Positions 54,707 to 64,000 of a DNA stretch of 64,000 nucleotides are shown here, piece by piece. The stretch is from positions 55,052,145 through 55,116,144 of the forward strand of contig CM057468.1 of assembly GCA_030035585.1 (NCBI GenBank), read 5' to 3'. The first letter of the stretch is position 1. Every line of letters begins with the position of its first letter. Under the pieces are notes generated by a model. That model was not told the DNA's origin. It saw only the letters and a program-made list of their open reading frames with translations, and did no database searches. The stretch comes from Dugong dugon. Lineage: Eukaryota > Chordata > Mammalia > Sirenia > Dugongidae. Made by a program: the position numbers and the translations under genes.

Positions 54707-55084
54707 TCTCAATTGCCCAGCTATTTGTTTGTCTTCGTAAGAATAGGGAATTTATCTATCTTTTTTTATGGTATTATTACATTTCAATGTATTACAAACA
54801 TTTGTTGAATGAATAATATTTACTTCAAGAATTGTTATGAAGCTTAAATAATACCATGTATGTTAAAAAAGTAGATATTTAGTGTTAAATGTTAATTATG
54901 AATATTATTAATTTGAAAAGAGAGATTCTAGTTAAGTTTTAGAGCTCTTCCTCCACCCCCCTTTTTATGTTTTTTTTTTTTTTTTCTTTCACCTTTAAAG
55001 TACATTTTTGGCTCAGTACCAGCACTGTCAACTTGTATTCCCTCATTCACTTCCCGTTTCCTCTACTTTCATTTTTCTCCTCTA
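54707..55084. other. Unassigned AT-rich sequence
   Basis: No gene. T-run at 54970-54985. Confidence 0.5.
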
Positions 55085-55600
55085 GACTGTATGGTAGACA
55101 GAATGATAACACCTAAAGACATAGATCCTCATGTCTGGAACCTATAAATGTTACCTTATAAGGAAAAAAGGTCTTTGCAATTGTGATTAAGTTAAGGATT
55201 TTGAGATGGAGATATTATTCTGGATTATTTAGGTGGGACTTAAACGCAATCACAAATATAACAGCGAGGCAGAGGGAGATTTGACACACACACAAGAGGA
55301 GAAGGCAATGTACAAATGGAACACAGAGAGAGAGATTTGGAGATGCTGGCCTTGAAGATTGCAGTGATGTGGCCACAAGTCAAGGAATGCTGGCAGACAC
55401 CAGAAGCTGAAAGAGGCAAGGAGTGAATTCTCCTCTAGACCTTCAGAGTGTGCATGGCCCTTCTGACACCTTGATTTTAGCCCAGTGATACTGATTTGGG
55501 ACTCCTGGCCTCCAAAACTGTGAGAGAATAAATTCTGTTGTTTTAAGCCACCAAGTCTGTGGTAATTTGTTACAGAAGCTACAGGAAACTGATATACTGC
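55085..55600 (+). mobile_element. MLT1-type (MaLR) LTR
   Basis: Near-complete LTR: ggtagacagaatgataacac, ccttgaagattgcagtgatg, a tggcctccaaaactgtgaga segment, and the end gttttaagccaccaagtctg. Confidence 0.88.
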
Positions 55601-55873
55601 AAGAGATTAAATTTTCTTTAAGAATATTGGTAATTAAGACAGGTTACAAATAAACAGAGTTCCAAGAAGACATCTGGTGTATGATGAGCTTTTAATCACA
55701 ATCTCTCCTTCCCAAAGTCACCTGATTCCTCGGCCACTTCGCCAATATTTTTAATATGCTTATTTAGCTAAGGCAGGATCACATCTCTGTGTGCAAGATG
55801 TGAGCAAGTTGCTGCTGCTGCACAATCCACTGATTTACAACTTGTATAAAGAGAGACACTCCCTGTTGTAGAC

Positions 55874-56074
55874 TGTTGTTGTGTGCCGTCAAGTTGATTT
55901 TGACTCATAGTGACCCTATAGGACAGAGCAGAATTACCCCATAGGGTTTCTTAGGCTGTAATCTTTACAGGAGCAGATTGCCAGGTCTTTTCCCAGACGG
56001 AGTTGCTGGTGGGTTCAAACCACCAACCTTTCGGTTAGCAGCCAAGCACTTAGCCATTGCACTACCAGGGCTCC
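55874..56074 (-). mobile_element. AfroSINE, long variant
   Basis: Complete reverse copy from gttgttgtgtgccgtcaagt to actaccagggctcc. Confidence 0.95.
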
Positions 56075-56269
56075 TTCTGTTATGGACTAGGAAGTAGTTT
56101 TCTAGCCTTTGACAAGACAAAGCAGTATTAATGAATCAACTGTCTTAAAATGATGTACACATTGTTATTATAGCCTTACTTTATTAAGATTGTTTTATGC
56201 ACAGTTTCATGCCCTGCAGTCTGTTTTTGGACCAGATTCTAAGCATCTTAAAGAGATGTTATTATTCAG

Positions 56270-56420
56270 AGATGTCTGGTATCCTAATCACTTGTAGAAT
56301 TTCTAACAAGTATTCTTCCTGAGCCCTACCCAGTGGAAGTTCTGATTCTGTAGGTGTAGAAAGGGGTCCAGGTATCTATATGCCCTGACGCTATCTGGAA
56401 TCTTTGTCCTAGACCAGGGT
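56270..56420 (-). mobile_element. MER5A-like remnant
   Basis: Weak match centred on gttctgattctgtaggtgta and a ggggtccaggtatctat segment. Confidence 0.4.
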
Positions 56421-56473
56421 AAGTTGTAGATGAGTCAATCCTATCAGATGCAAGGTAATCTTCTAATAATATA

Positions 56474-56942
56474 TAGTTGTCCCTCAGTATCTGTGGGAGT
56501 TGGTTCCAGGACCCTCCCCCGATACCGAAATCTGCTGATGCTCAAGTCCATTATATAAAATGGCCTAGTATTTGCATGTAACCTAGGCACATCCTCCAGT
56601 ATAATTTAAATAATCTCTAGATTACTTATAACACCTAATACAATGTAAATGCTATGATTTGTTAAACAGTACAATATTTCAGGAATAATGACAAGACAAA
56701 AAGCAAACAATGCTCAAAAACCAGCACTGGAGAGAGGCTAAGGATCTGAGAGATGGCAGAGGCTACAATGTGGAATACCTACACATCACTTCATTCACGT
56801 GGATTCAGCCTAGTGCTCGGCACTCAGCAAATTAAAGTTTTGCTTTTTGGAACTTTCTCTCCCCCACAACCTCCCCTAATATTTTTGATCTGCAGTGGGT
56901 GAATCTGCAATGCAGAACCTGTGGATAGGAGCACTGACTATA
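56474..56942 (+). mobile_element. Tigger/MER2-type DNA transposon remnant
   Basis: tagttgtccctcagtatctg at the left end is matched in inverted form by cctgtggataggagcactga at the right. The body contains aatggcctagtatttgcatg and gattacttataacacctaat, as in Tigger-derived non-autonomous elements. TA-rich flanks fit TA target use. Confidence 0.85.
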
Positions 56943-56960
56943 TAGCAACATCCTCTTTCA

Positions 56961-57105
56961 AACCAAAAACCAAAAAACAAACCCATTACCGTCGAGTCAG
57001 TTCCAACTACTGCTCCAAAGGGTTTCCAAGGAGCAGCTGGTGGATTTGAACCGCCAACCTTTTGGTTAGCAGCTGAGCCCTTAACCACTGCACCATCAGG
57101 GCTCC
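56961..57105 (-). mobile_element. AfroSINE with internal deletion and clear target duplication
   Basis: The 11-bp duplication acatcctcttt is at 56948-56958 and 57106-57116. The segment that normally reads catagtgaccctataggaca is missing between ttccaacta and ctgctccaaag. The head with A and B boxes is intact. Confidence 0.95.
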
Positions 57106-57331
57106 ACATCCTCTTTAGTAACCTGAAAAGAAAAATGTAAATAACATACAAATAATTTCAAAAACATTAATGTATTGCTCTGAGTTAAAAAAAAAGAAGT
57201 AAATGGAGAGTTCTTTCTTTTTTTTTTAAATTGGTAGAATACTTCTATATGTAACAGTAATACAATAATACTTTCCAAACCATGGAGGGCCCCCAGAATC
57301 CACTGTAGATGTCTCGGTTGGTACTCACATC

Positions 57332-57385
57332 TTTTTTTTTTTTTTTAATCGTACTTTAGATGAAGGTTTACAGAACAAACTAGAG
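57332..57385 (-). mobile_element. Very short L1 3' end
   Basis: A T-run followed by aatcgtactttagatgaagg and tttacagaacaaac, i.e. only the last 40 or so bases of an L1 of the 7702/28638 type, reversed. Confidence 0.75.
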
Positions 57386-57873
57386 GGAAGTTATTTCTAA
57401 TTATATGAGGGCAAAACTATACTAAAAACAAAATGTGGTAATCAGATGCTTCCACATATAGATATGATAAAAGACTAATCCAAATGCTTATATATACGAC
57501 TAAAATACCACAAGAGGCATTGGCATCAATGATGTGATTTTCTTGAAAATCTTTCTTTGATTCTTGGTATTGATTAAAACAAAATACAGTATTCTGTCAA
57601 TTTACATGGTAGTTACATTTCTGGAAAATTTAGTGTTTATTAAAATAGTTCAAAATGCCTGATATTTACATATGATGAATTAGGTTCTAGGCTAAGAAAG
57701 TTCCAGGCAGGTTTTAAACTCACATGAATGTCCAGTGGAAAAATAAGCATTCACAGAACGATTATTCAATGTGTGTGGCTGTCCCATTCATTACAGGAAA
57801 TCTGCTATCCCAGGCCCCTGCCCACTAAACGCCAGTTGGTCTTCTAATCTTGGAGACACAGAAAAACCACACC
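57386..57873. other. Unassigned AT-rich sequence
   Basis: No gene or repeat recognised. Confidence 0.5.
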
Positions 57874-57997
57874 CGACTAACCTACAGCTTGGCAATTCAA
57901 ACCCACTTGGAGGTCCCTTGGAAGTAAGGCCTGGAGATCTGCTTCTGAAAAGTCCCAGTTGGGATCAACTTGATGCCAACGGGTTTAGTTTTTTTAG
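57874..57997 (+). mobile_element. AfroSINE fragment, rearranged
   Basis: Starts in the body (actaacctacagcttggcaa), keeps a decayed B box and the long-variant middle (gaagtaaggcctggagatct), then jumps to the tail (gatcaacttgatgccaacgg). Confidence 0.8.
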
Positions 57998-58224
57998 TTT
58001 TAGGGGCCAATACCCACATCCTTCCCCTCCCGTTTGTTTAGACAGTTCAGTATAACAAACAGAAAGTGCCCCCATGTGAGGCTTTTGCACTGAATAGAAG
58101 AAAAATTTTCATGGGACTGCAATGGCAGATAACAAAGGCCCTCCCTACATGGTTAATTTATGATATACATTCCATCCTAAACAGTTCCGAAACTCTGATG
58201 TTAAGTCATAGTATACTAAACTTG

Positions 58225-58455
58225 AAAAGAATCTTGGAGTTCAAATAATCAAACCCCTCAACTAAAAGATGAGGAAATTAAGACTCGGAGAGTGTAGAAC
58301 AGCTATTGAACACCTACTTATTTGTTTCTCTCAAAAACTAGATGATTAAGATAGCATTACTTTTCTATTTTACAAATGAGAAAACTGAGGCTTCACTTGT
58401 AAGCAGCAGCTCCCAGGTTGGTTTAACTCCAAAACTCATGATTTCTCTACAACAT
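58225..58455 (-). mobile_element. Two MIR-like fragments
   Basis: aaaagatgaggaaattaaga (58264) and a cattttacaaatgagaaaac-like core (58370: attttacaaatgagaaaact) are both reversed MIR cores. They are separated by about 85 bp. Confidence 0.65.
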
Positions 58456-58583
58456 CTTCCTAGAGCAAAATCTCAGAACTGGTAGCCATCGCATCTTTAG
58501 CTATCAAGGGCTATTACGTTACTTACTTTCCCCCTGTACAGGATATCCTCTTCATCCAATTCTCCTCTTGTTCCTTTACATTA

Positions 58584-58604
58584 AAAAAAAAAAAAAAAAA
58601 AAAA
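58584..58604. repeat. Poly(A) run
   Basis: A-run of about 21 just left of the AfroSINE tail. Confidence 0.85.
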
Positions 58605-58611
58605 ATTAACA

Positions 58612-58749
58612 GACTAGTTGCTGTCTAGTTCATTCCAACTCATGGTGACCCCATGTGTTTTAGGGTAGTATTGTGCTCCATAGTGTTTTCAGTGGCTGTA
58701 GATCACCAGGCTTTTCTTCTGGGTGCCTCTGGGTGAATTTGAACTGCCA
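58612..58749 (-). mobile_element. AfroSINE, long variant, 5'-truncated
   Basis: Reverse copy from agttgctgtctagttcattc to gggtgaatttgaactgcca. Confidence 0.9.
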
Positions 58750-58751
58750 CA

Positions 58752-58940
58752 CTCCTCAGGCCAGATTCTGCCCATTGCCTATTTTTATAAATAAAGTTTT
58801 ATTGGAACATATTGCCTATGGCTTCTTTAATGCTACAAGGGCAGAGTTGAGTAGTTGTAATAGCAACCATATCGTCCACGAAGCCTAAAATATTTACTAC
58901 CTATCCCTTCACAAAAAATGTTTGCTGAGCCCTGTACTAC
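58752..58940 (-). mobile_element. MER1-type (hAT-Charlie) remnant
   Basis: ttataaataaagttttattg, then cattgcctatggcttcttta, a gcagagttgagtagttgtaa segment, and tttgctgagccctg at the end. Family by recall; the subfamily is uncertain. Confidence 0.7.
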
Positions 58941-59011
58941 ATTTCAAAGATTCTCCCCTTTTGTCTCCATCAATATATTCCACTTCCTTGTAAGTTACCT
59001 ATGCTAGCGCA

Positions 59012-59218
59012 TTGTTGTTGTTAGTTGCAGTAGGGTCAATTCCAATTCATAGTGACCCGTGTGTGCAGAGGAGAACTGCTCCATAGGATTTTCAAGGCTG
59101 TGACCTTTCAGAAGCAGATTGGCAGACCTCTCTTCCAAGGTGCCTCTGAGTGGGTTCACACTGCCAACCTTTCTGCTAGGCGTCGAGCACTTAACTGTTT
59201 CCACCACCCAGGGACTCC
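59012..59218 (-). mobile_element. AfroSINE, long variant
   Basis: Complete reverse copy from ttgttgttagttgcagtagg to ccaccacccagggactcc. Confidence 0.94.
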
Positions 59219-59823
59219 CATTAGTGCATTAATGACTATTAATTACTTAGTAGATTACTCCTTTTAGAATTACGCCTGTATTCCTTAAAAAGTGCCTTGT
59301 AGAAACAGCTAATTAATCCAGGAAATGACTCTAGAGATGGAAATATCATAAAAGAAGTGAGGAGGGACTTTTTGGTGCTCACCAAATGATGTTACACAGG
59401 ACTGCTATCTATGGGTAGGACAAGCTCTCCAGCTCTGTTGTTTGCAAAATTACAATTACAAAGAGTACTCAAAGATTTTTCAGCATCATTTCCAGTCACT
59501 TTTTAGTAAATAGACTTGTGCAGCAAGGCCAAGTGGTGACTAACAGGAACTATTTGCTTTCTGGTAGTACAGACATCTGTCCAGATTAAAAACAGAGACA
59601 CCTTAACAAAGAAACGGGAAAGTACAAAGTTTGTCATTTGGATGCTGATTCAGATAACATTTTTTACCCAGTTCTCAGGGAATTTTTTTTTTTCCATGTA
59701 TTTTACATATGTAGTTTTTTCACATATGTAGTTTTTTTCAGGGGATAAAACTTGTATTTAGCTAGTAGGTGGGTATCCTGGTTATGAATGCATTGCCTCT
59801 CAGTTCCAGATTTGCCGCTTTTG
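59219..59823. other. Unassigned sequence
   Basis: No gene or recognised repeat. Confidence 0.5.
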
Positions 59824-59988
59824 CTTGGTGGTGCAGTGGTTTTAAGAGCTCGGCTGCTAACCAAAAAAGGTCGGCAGTTTGAATCCACCAGCAGCGCCTC
59901 AGAAACCCTTTGGGGCAGTTGTACTCTGTCCTATAGAGTCGCTATGAGTTGCAATCAACTCGATGGCAATAAGTTTGGTTTTTTGGAT
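59824..59988 (+). mobile_element. AfroSINE
   Basis: Nearly complete copy from cttggtggtgcagtggtttt to gatggcaataagtttggttt. The first few head bases are replaced. Confidence 0.93.
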
Positions 59989-60004
59989 AATAGCAGAGCT
60001 GAAA

Positions 60005-60680
60005 CTTGTTAAATATTGCCAGTAGAGGACGCTGGCGGTGAGGTACTGGAGAATAGAGTTTTTCTTCATGGTTTTGGTATGCCTGTATATTTTAGCTCCT
60101 GCAGAGTATGCGGTTTTTTTCAGTACTGCCCCAACAGCCAGCAGGAAGTGGCACCTCCCTGGCTTCCCTCAGCACACACCTCCTGGGGCAGTTTCCAACA
60201 GCTAGGTCAGCAGCGCTCTTTAGGGCAGCGAACAAGTTCACGGTGAATTAGCAGCAACCTTACCACTTCTGGGTGGCTTTCTGTTGAGTCAAGCTGGTGC
60301 CCCAGCTGCCTTTCCAGTAAGTCCACAGCAAACCAAGTAGGAAGCTTCCCGGCAAAATTCATCGGCACTCCAGCAAGTGGTTCTCAGTTGGCCTAAATGA
60401 CAACTAAGGACCATCTCTAGCCTGAAGCAATCTACTGAACTTTTCCACCTTCCAGTGGGCTTCAACGACATCTTCTCCAATGAGATCTGAATCACAACCC
60501 TCGGGATGATTCTCTCCTTCCAGATTTGTTTTTCCTTGAGTATGTTCCCTCAGCCCTTGAGTATCCTTTAGAGTTTTCTTTTTAACCCCTCTTACAAAAT
60601 TCCTAGTTGTTATTTGTTTATATTAAACTCTCTCCATTCAAATTACTGTGTAATTATGATCTTCTGATTGGAACCTAAGT
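60005..60680 (+). mobile_element. Probable old LTR, family unresolved
   Basis: Order and sequence resemble an old mammalian LTR: tattgccagtagaggacgct, aagctggtgccccagctgcc, a gagatctgaatcacaaccct segment, a tattaaactctctccattca piece, and ttctgattggaacct at the end. No internal region. Recalled resemblance only. Confidence 0.5.
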
Positions 60681-61454
60681 ATACAGCAGCGAAGTAAAAA
60701 CAAATCCTATTTGTTCTTACAACATTTTATCTCATAGGCAAGTTAAGTTCTTGCAAGCACAAAGAGCCAAGGGATTAAATAGACTTTTGGATAAGGCTTA
60801 AAAGGAAATTAATGAATCATTTTTTACTTCTGAACATGATCCCTTCTATGTGTGAGACTACCTCTGGGAATTACTGTGAACGGTAACAAAGGGGCAGAGA
60901 AAACACTCATAGTTCTCTCAGTCTCCTAGAGAAAGCAAGAGCATAAAAGGAAAATGTGCCAAGTCATATTTAAGTTTTGATCTTCTGTATTGAAAATTGT
61001 ATTTTATTTTTGTTTCTATCTTAGGTCTTTTACGTTTATTGGTGAGACTTATCCATATCGTTTCATGAGAATGTACAAATTGATCTTTTTAAAGTCACAT
61101 ATAGTGAGAATACTATCACTTTCTACTTCCTCTCCTGGCACATACCTCCATGTGGAAAAGCAGAGAAAATTCTGCCGTTGAGAGAGCAGAATGACTCCCA
61201 CAGCTCCATATCATGCCATCTCCCACCCAAGATCAAGGTTATTCTTGAGGAAAGTTGTTAAATTAACTAAAATTTTCTTGATTTCCCTTCTCCGTTTATG
61301 TTTGACCTGTCTCTTCCCAATTCTTCACTTTATCCCATATGGACCCTCCCATTAGGTAACTCTTCAGAAACTTACCAGAATATCTATGTCACCTATTCTA
61401 GGCTAACAGAATACTTTATCTGCATTTAAGCCCTTAGCTTACCATTTCTTTGAA
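60681..61454. other. Unassigned sequence
   Basis: No gene or recognised repeat. Confidence 0.5.
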
Positions 61455-61570
61455 TGTGGTCAGTATATGTGTCAAAATGTAGTTTCCTGTACCTAGACTT
61501 ACTGAATCAGAATCCTGAGACAGTTGGGATCCAGGAAATTGCATTTTTAACATTTTTTCTTCTACACTAA
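61455..61570 (+). mobile_element. MER5A-like remnant
   Basis: cttactgaatcagaatcctg and then gggatccaggaaattgcatt, the central part of MER5A-type elements. Confidence 0.6.
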
Positions 61571-62217
61571 ACCACCGGCATAGTTAATAACGATTTACAG
61601 TCTTATCCCCAATGGATATTTACATTTTAATATGGAAACTTCTAGCCTTCAAAGCCATTCTCCATTAGTTTTAGTACAAAGTAGAATGGGGTATGAGTTT
61701 AGTAATTTAAACCTTGGTTATTAGGGTCCTTGGAACCCTTGTACCAACATTCACTGTTCACTCCGTTAGCCTGGGAATCTGAAGCCCTTACACTCAATGG
61801 GCTATGAAGTTGGACCATGGGCTGCTGAAAACAATATTTGGGTTGTTCACATCCTTTCCAAACAATACGCATAGGTGCAGATATTAAATATTAGTGGAAC
61901 AATAATGGAAGTTGTGTGTATTGAGGAGATCCAGATGATGTGAGGCTGGAATGTTGGAAGACTGTCCGTGAAAACTGAAGACATCTAGGAGAGAGATAGG
62001 ATATAGACGAAAGTAGAGATTGAGAGACAGATGTAAAAATAATCAGTTTTGTCCGAGTGGGAAGGTGGGGGTGGGGTAGGAAATGTACAGATATCTAGTG
62101 TTCATCTAGTTCCCACCACTCCCAGAAATATAATAATTGAGTAACACTTTATTAAAAAGAAACCATTTGAAATCTTTCTCTGACTTCTTTAAGAGCATTG
62201 TATTATGGAATCCAGTG
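61571..62217. other. Unassigned sequence
   Basis: No gene or recognised repeat. Confidence 0.5.
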
Positions 62218-62335
62218 GTTGCCTAACATGATGGCTCATCAGAATCATCTGACATGTCATTTAAAAAATGTGGATTATTGGATCCTTCCCCAAATTTACT
62301 AAGAATTTTTGGGAGAAAGCCCTGAAATTATCTAT
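62218..62335 (+). mobile_element. MER5A-like remnant
   Basis: ccagtggttgcctaacatga, a catcagaatcatctgacatg segment, and tttactaagaatttttggga. Confidence 0.6.
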
Positions 62336-62370
62336 CTCTTTATCTGTCTACCTACCTACCTACCTATCTT
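62329..62370. repeat. (TATC)n / (TACC)n microsatellite
   Basis: Tetranucleotide units, with four consecutive ctac repeats. Confidence 0.85.
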
Positions 62371-62530
62371 TTAACTTTTTATTTTGAAATAATTATAGGT
62401 TCAAAAGAAGTTGCAAAAAAAATGTTAAGGGAGGTCTTATGTACCCTTAACTAGTTTCCCCAATGGTAACATCTTGTGTAACTATATAGTACAATATCAA
62501 AATCTGGAATATTTTTCCTTACAAGATCTC
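62370..62530 (-). mobile_element. Ancient L1M 3' end
   Basis: Reversed L1M tail: ttttgaaataattataggtt, cttaactagtttccccaatg, a gtaacatcttgtgtaactat segment. Confidence 0.75.
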
Positions 62531-62997
62531 CAGGGGATGACTATTCAATTGGCTAGAAAGTGGATGAATAAATGAGTGAGTAATTATTCAAATAAATGGA
62601 TTGATTTGGCTACTTGGAATCCTGGAATATTTAGCAACCTAAAATCATTGTTTATTCACTCATAGATTAGATCATTCACTGCTCTGGTTAGAGGAATCAT
62701 TCAGAATGATTCACTGAAATCCTTTAATCAGTCATCTCTTTCCCTCTTTTTTATGAGGCTCTATATTCCCTCACTCATTCAAACAGTCCATGTGAAGGGT
62801 TTTTTTTTTCATGTTTTTCCGTCACCTACCAATGGTTTGCAGACAAATGGAAACAGGAGATAGAGGAAAAGTGAGTCAGTTTTGTTCAGCACTATACAGA
62901 TAGTTGCTAAAATCTTTTTCTCTTTCTCTTAAAATTAATTCTTTTACTTTTAATTTTCTCTATGTAAAATTGTGATATTTATTTGTTAATAGAAAAA
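62531..62997. other. Unassigned sequence
   Basis: No gene or recognised repeat. T-run at about 62800. Confidence 0.5.
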
Positions 62998-63150
62998 CCA
63001 AACCTGTTGCCATTGAGTCGATTGCGACTCATAGCAAATTTATATGACAGAGTAGAACTGCCCCATAGAGTTTCCGAGGAGCAGCTTAGGTGGATTCAAA
63101 CTGCTGACCTTTTTGGTTAGCAGCCTGAGTTCGTAACCACTGCGCAATCA
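62998..63150 (-). mobile_element. AfroSINE
   Basis: Reverse copy from ccaaacctgttgccattgag to taaccactgcgcaatca. Its head abuts the RTE tail. Confidence 0.94.
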
Positions 63151-63151
63151 A

Positions 63152-64000
63152 TTGTTGTTGTTGTTGTTGTTAGGTGCCGTCAAGTCTGTTCCAACTCATA
63201 GTGACCCTATGTACTACAGAATGAAACATTGACCAGTCCTGCACCACGCTCACAATCGTTGCTCTCCTTGAGCCCATTGTTGCGGCCACCATGTCAGTTC
63301 ATCTCGTTGAGGGTCTTCCTCTTTTTCACTAACCCTCTACTTTACGAAGCACAATGTCCTTCTCCAGGGACTGATCCCTCCTGATAACATGTCCAAAGTA
63401 TGTAAGACGTAGTCTTGCCAATCTTGCTTCTGAGGAGCATTCTGGTTGTACTTCTTCCTGGACAGATTTGTTTGTTCTTTTGGCAGTCCATGGTATATTC
63501 AATATTCTTTGCCAGCACCACAATTCAAAGGTGTCAATTCTTCAGTCTCCCTTATTCATTGTCTAGCTTTCGCATGCATATGATGTGATTGAAAATACCA
63601 AGGCTTGGGCCAGATGCACCTGAGTCTTCAAGGTAACATCTTTGCTTTTTAACGCTTTAAAGAGGTCTTTTGCAGCAGATTTGCTCAGTGCAATGCATCC
63701 TTTGATTTCTTGACTGCTGCTTCCATGGGTGTTGATTGTGGATCCAAGTAAAATGAAATCCTTGACAACTTCACTCTTTTCTCCGTTTATCATAATGTTG
63801 CTTATTGGTCCAGTTATGAGGATTTTTGCTTTCTTTATGTTGAGGCTGTGATCTTTGATCTCCATCAGTAAGTGCTTCAAGTCCTCTTCACTTTCAGCAA
63901 GCAGTGTTGTGTCATCTGCATATTGCAGGTTGTTAATGAGTCTTCCTCCGATCTTGATGCCCCATTCTTCTTCATATAGTCCAGTTTCTCGGATTATTTG
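63152..64000 (-). mobile_element. RTE (BovB-like) LINE, runs off the window
   Basis: Starts with the (ttg)n end and ttaggtgccgtcaagtctgt, then the 3'UTR and the C-terminal coding region. It continues past the right edge, so its 5' extent is unknown. Confidence 0.94.
63310..64000 (-). pseudogene. RTE ORF, C-terminal part, broken
   Basis: 63563-63880 encodes the post-RT region (NIKKAKILITGPISN; FILLGSTINTHGSSSQEIK; SITSYACES). 63329-63523 encodes the C-terminal end (WCWQRILNIPWTAKRTNKS; YFGHVIRRDQSLEKDI). The two are in different frames, so an indel separates them. The RT catalytic part lies beyond the window. Confidence 0.88.

Overview
This window reads as mammalian, afrotherian (most likely elephant) non-coding DNA. 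The diagnostic sign is about twenty copies of a tRNA-derived AfroSINE together with fragments of a BovB-like RTE retrotransposon that shares the AfroSINE 3' tail. A high load of L1, MLT1-type LTRs, MIR, L2 and old DNA transposons completes the picture. I found no convincing host protein-coding exon, no tRNA, rRNA or snRNA gene, and no CpG-island promoter. All recognisable protein-coding sequence belongs to mobile elements, and all of it is broken.

Layout. 1-28 kb: unique AT-rich sequence seeded with AfroSINEs, RTE fragments (955-1382, and an internally deleted 6564-6951), a 5'-truncated L1 (7702-9077), MLT1-type LTRs, MIR and L2. Two sites in unique sequence stand out: a hairpin-forming inverted repeat (3563-3742) and a near-perfect RFX X-box palindrome (4299-4312). 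28.2-50.7 kb: one ancient L1M remnant of roughly 1.4 kb is stretched over about 22 kb by successive insertions. These are a near full-length L1 (28638-37084, called L1-B here), a second near full-length L1 (37603-48493, L1-A, with a 14-bp target-site duplication), an internally deleted betaretrovirus-like ERV (38270-41511) inside L1-A, and an RTE copy (about 48521-50245). 50.7-64 kb: unique sequence with AfroSINEs, MIR, MER20, a Tigger/MER2-type transposon, MER1-type and MER5A remnants, an MLT1 LTR, a probable older LTR, and an RTE copy running off the right edge.

The elements relate to each other in two ways. RTE supplies the machinery that presumably moves AfroSINEs, because their 3' ends are alike. 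The nested block gives a relative clock: L1M is oldest, then the L1s, then the ERV (its LTRs differ at about 12 of 351 positions) and a 237-bp local duplication that carries an L1M/L1-A junction into the L1-B 5'UTR. The most unusual item is the ERV. It has a primer-binding-site unit in three tandem 29-bp copies, a deletion that joins the Gag zinc-knuckle region directly to integrase (no protease, RT or RNase H), and a GC-rich proline-coding insert fused in frame between the integrase C-terminus and an Env-leader-like segment. Family names come from recalled consensus sequences, not from a search, and edges are usually good to about 5-20 bp.
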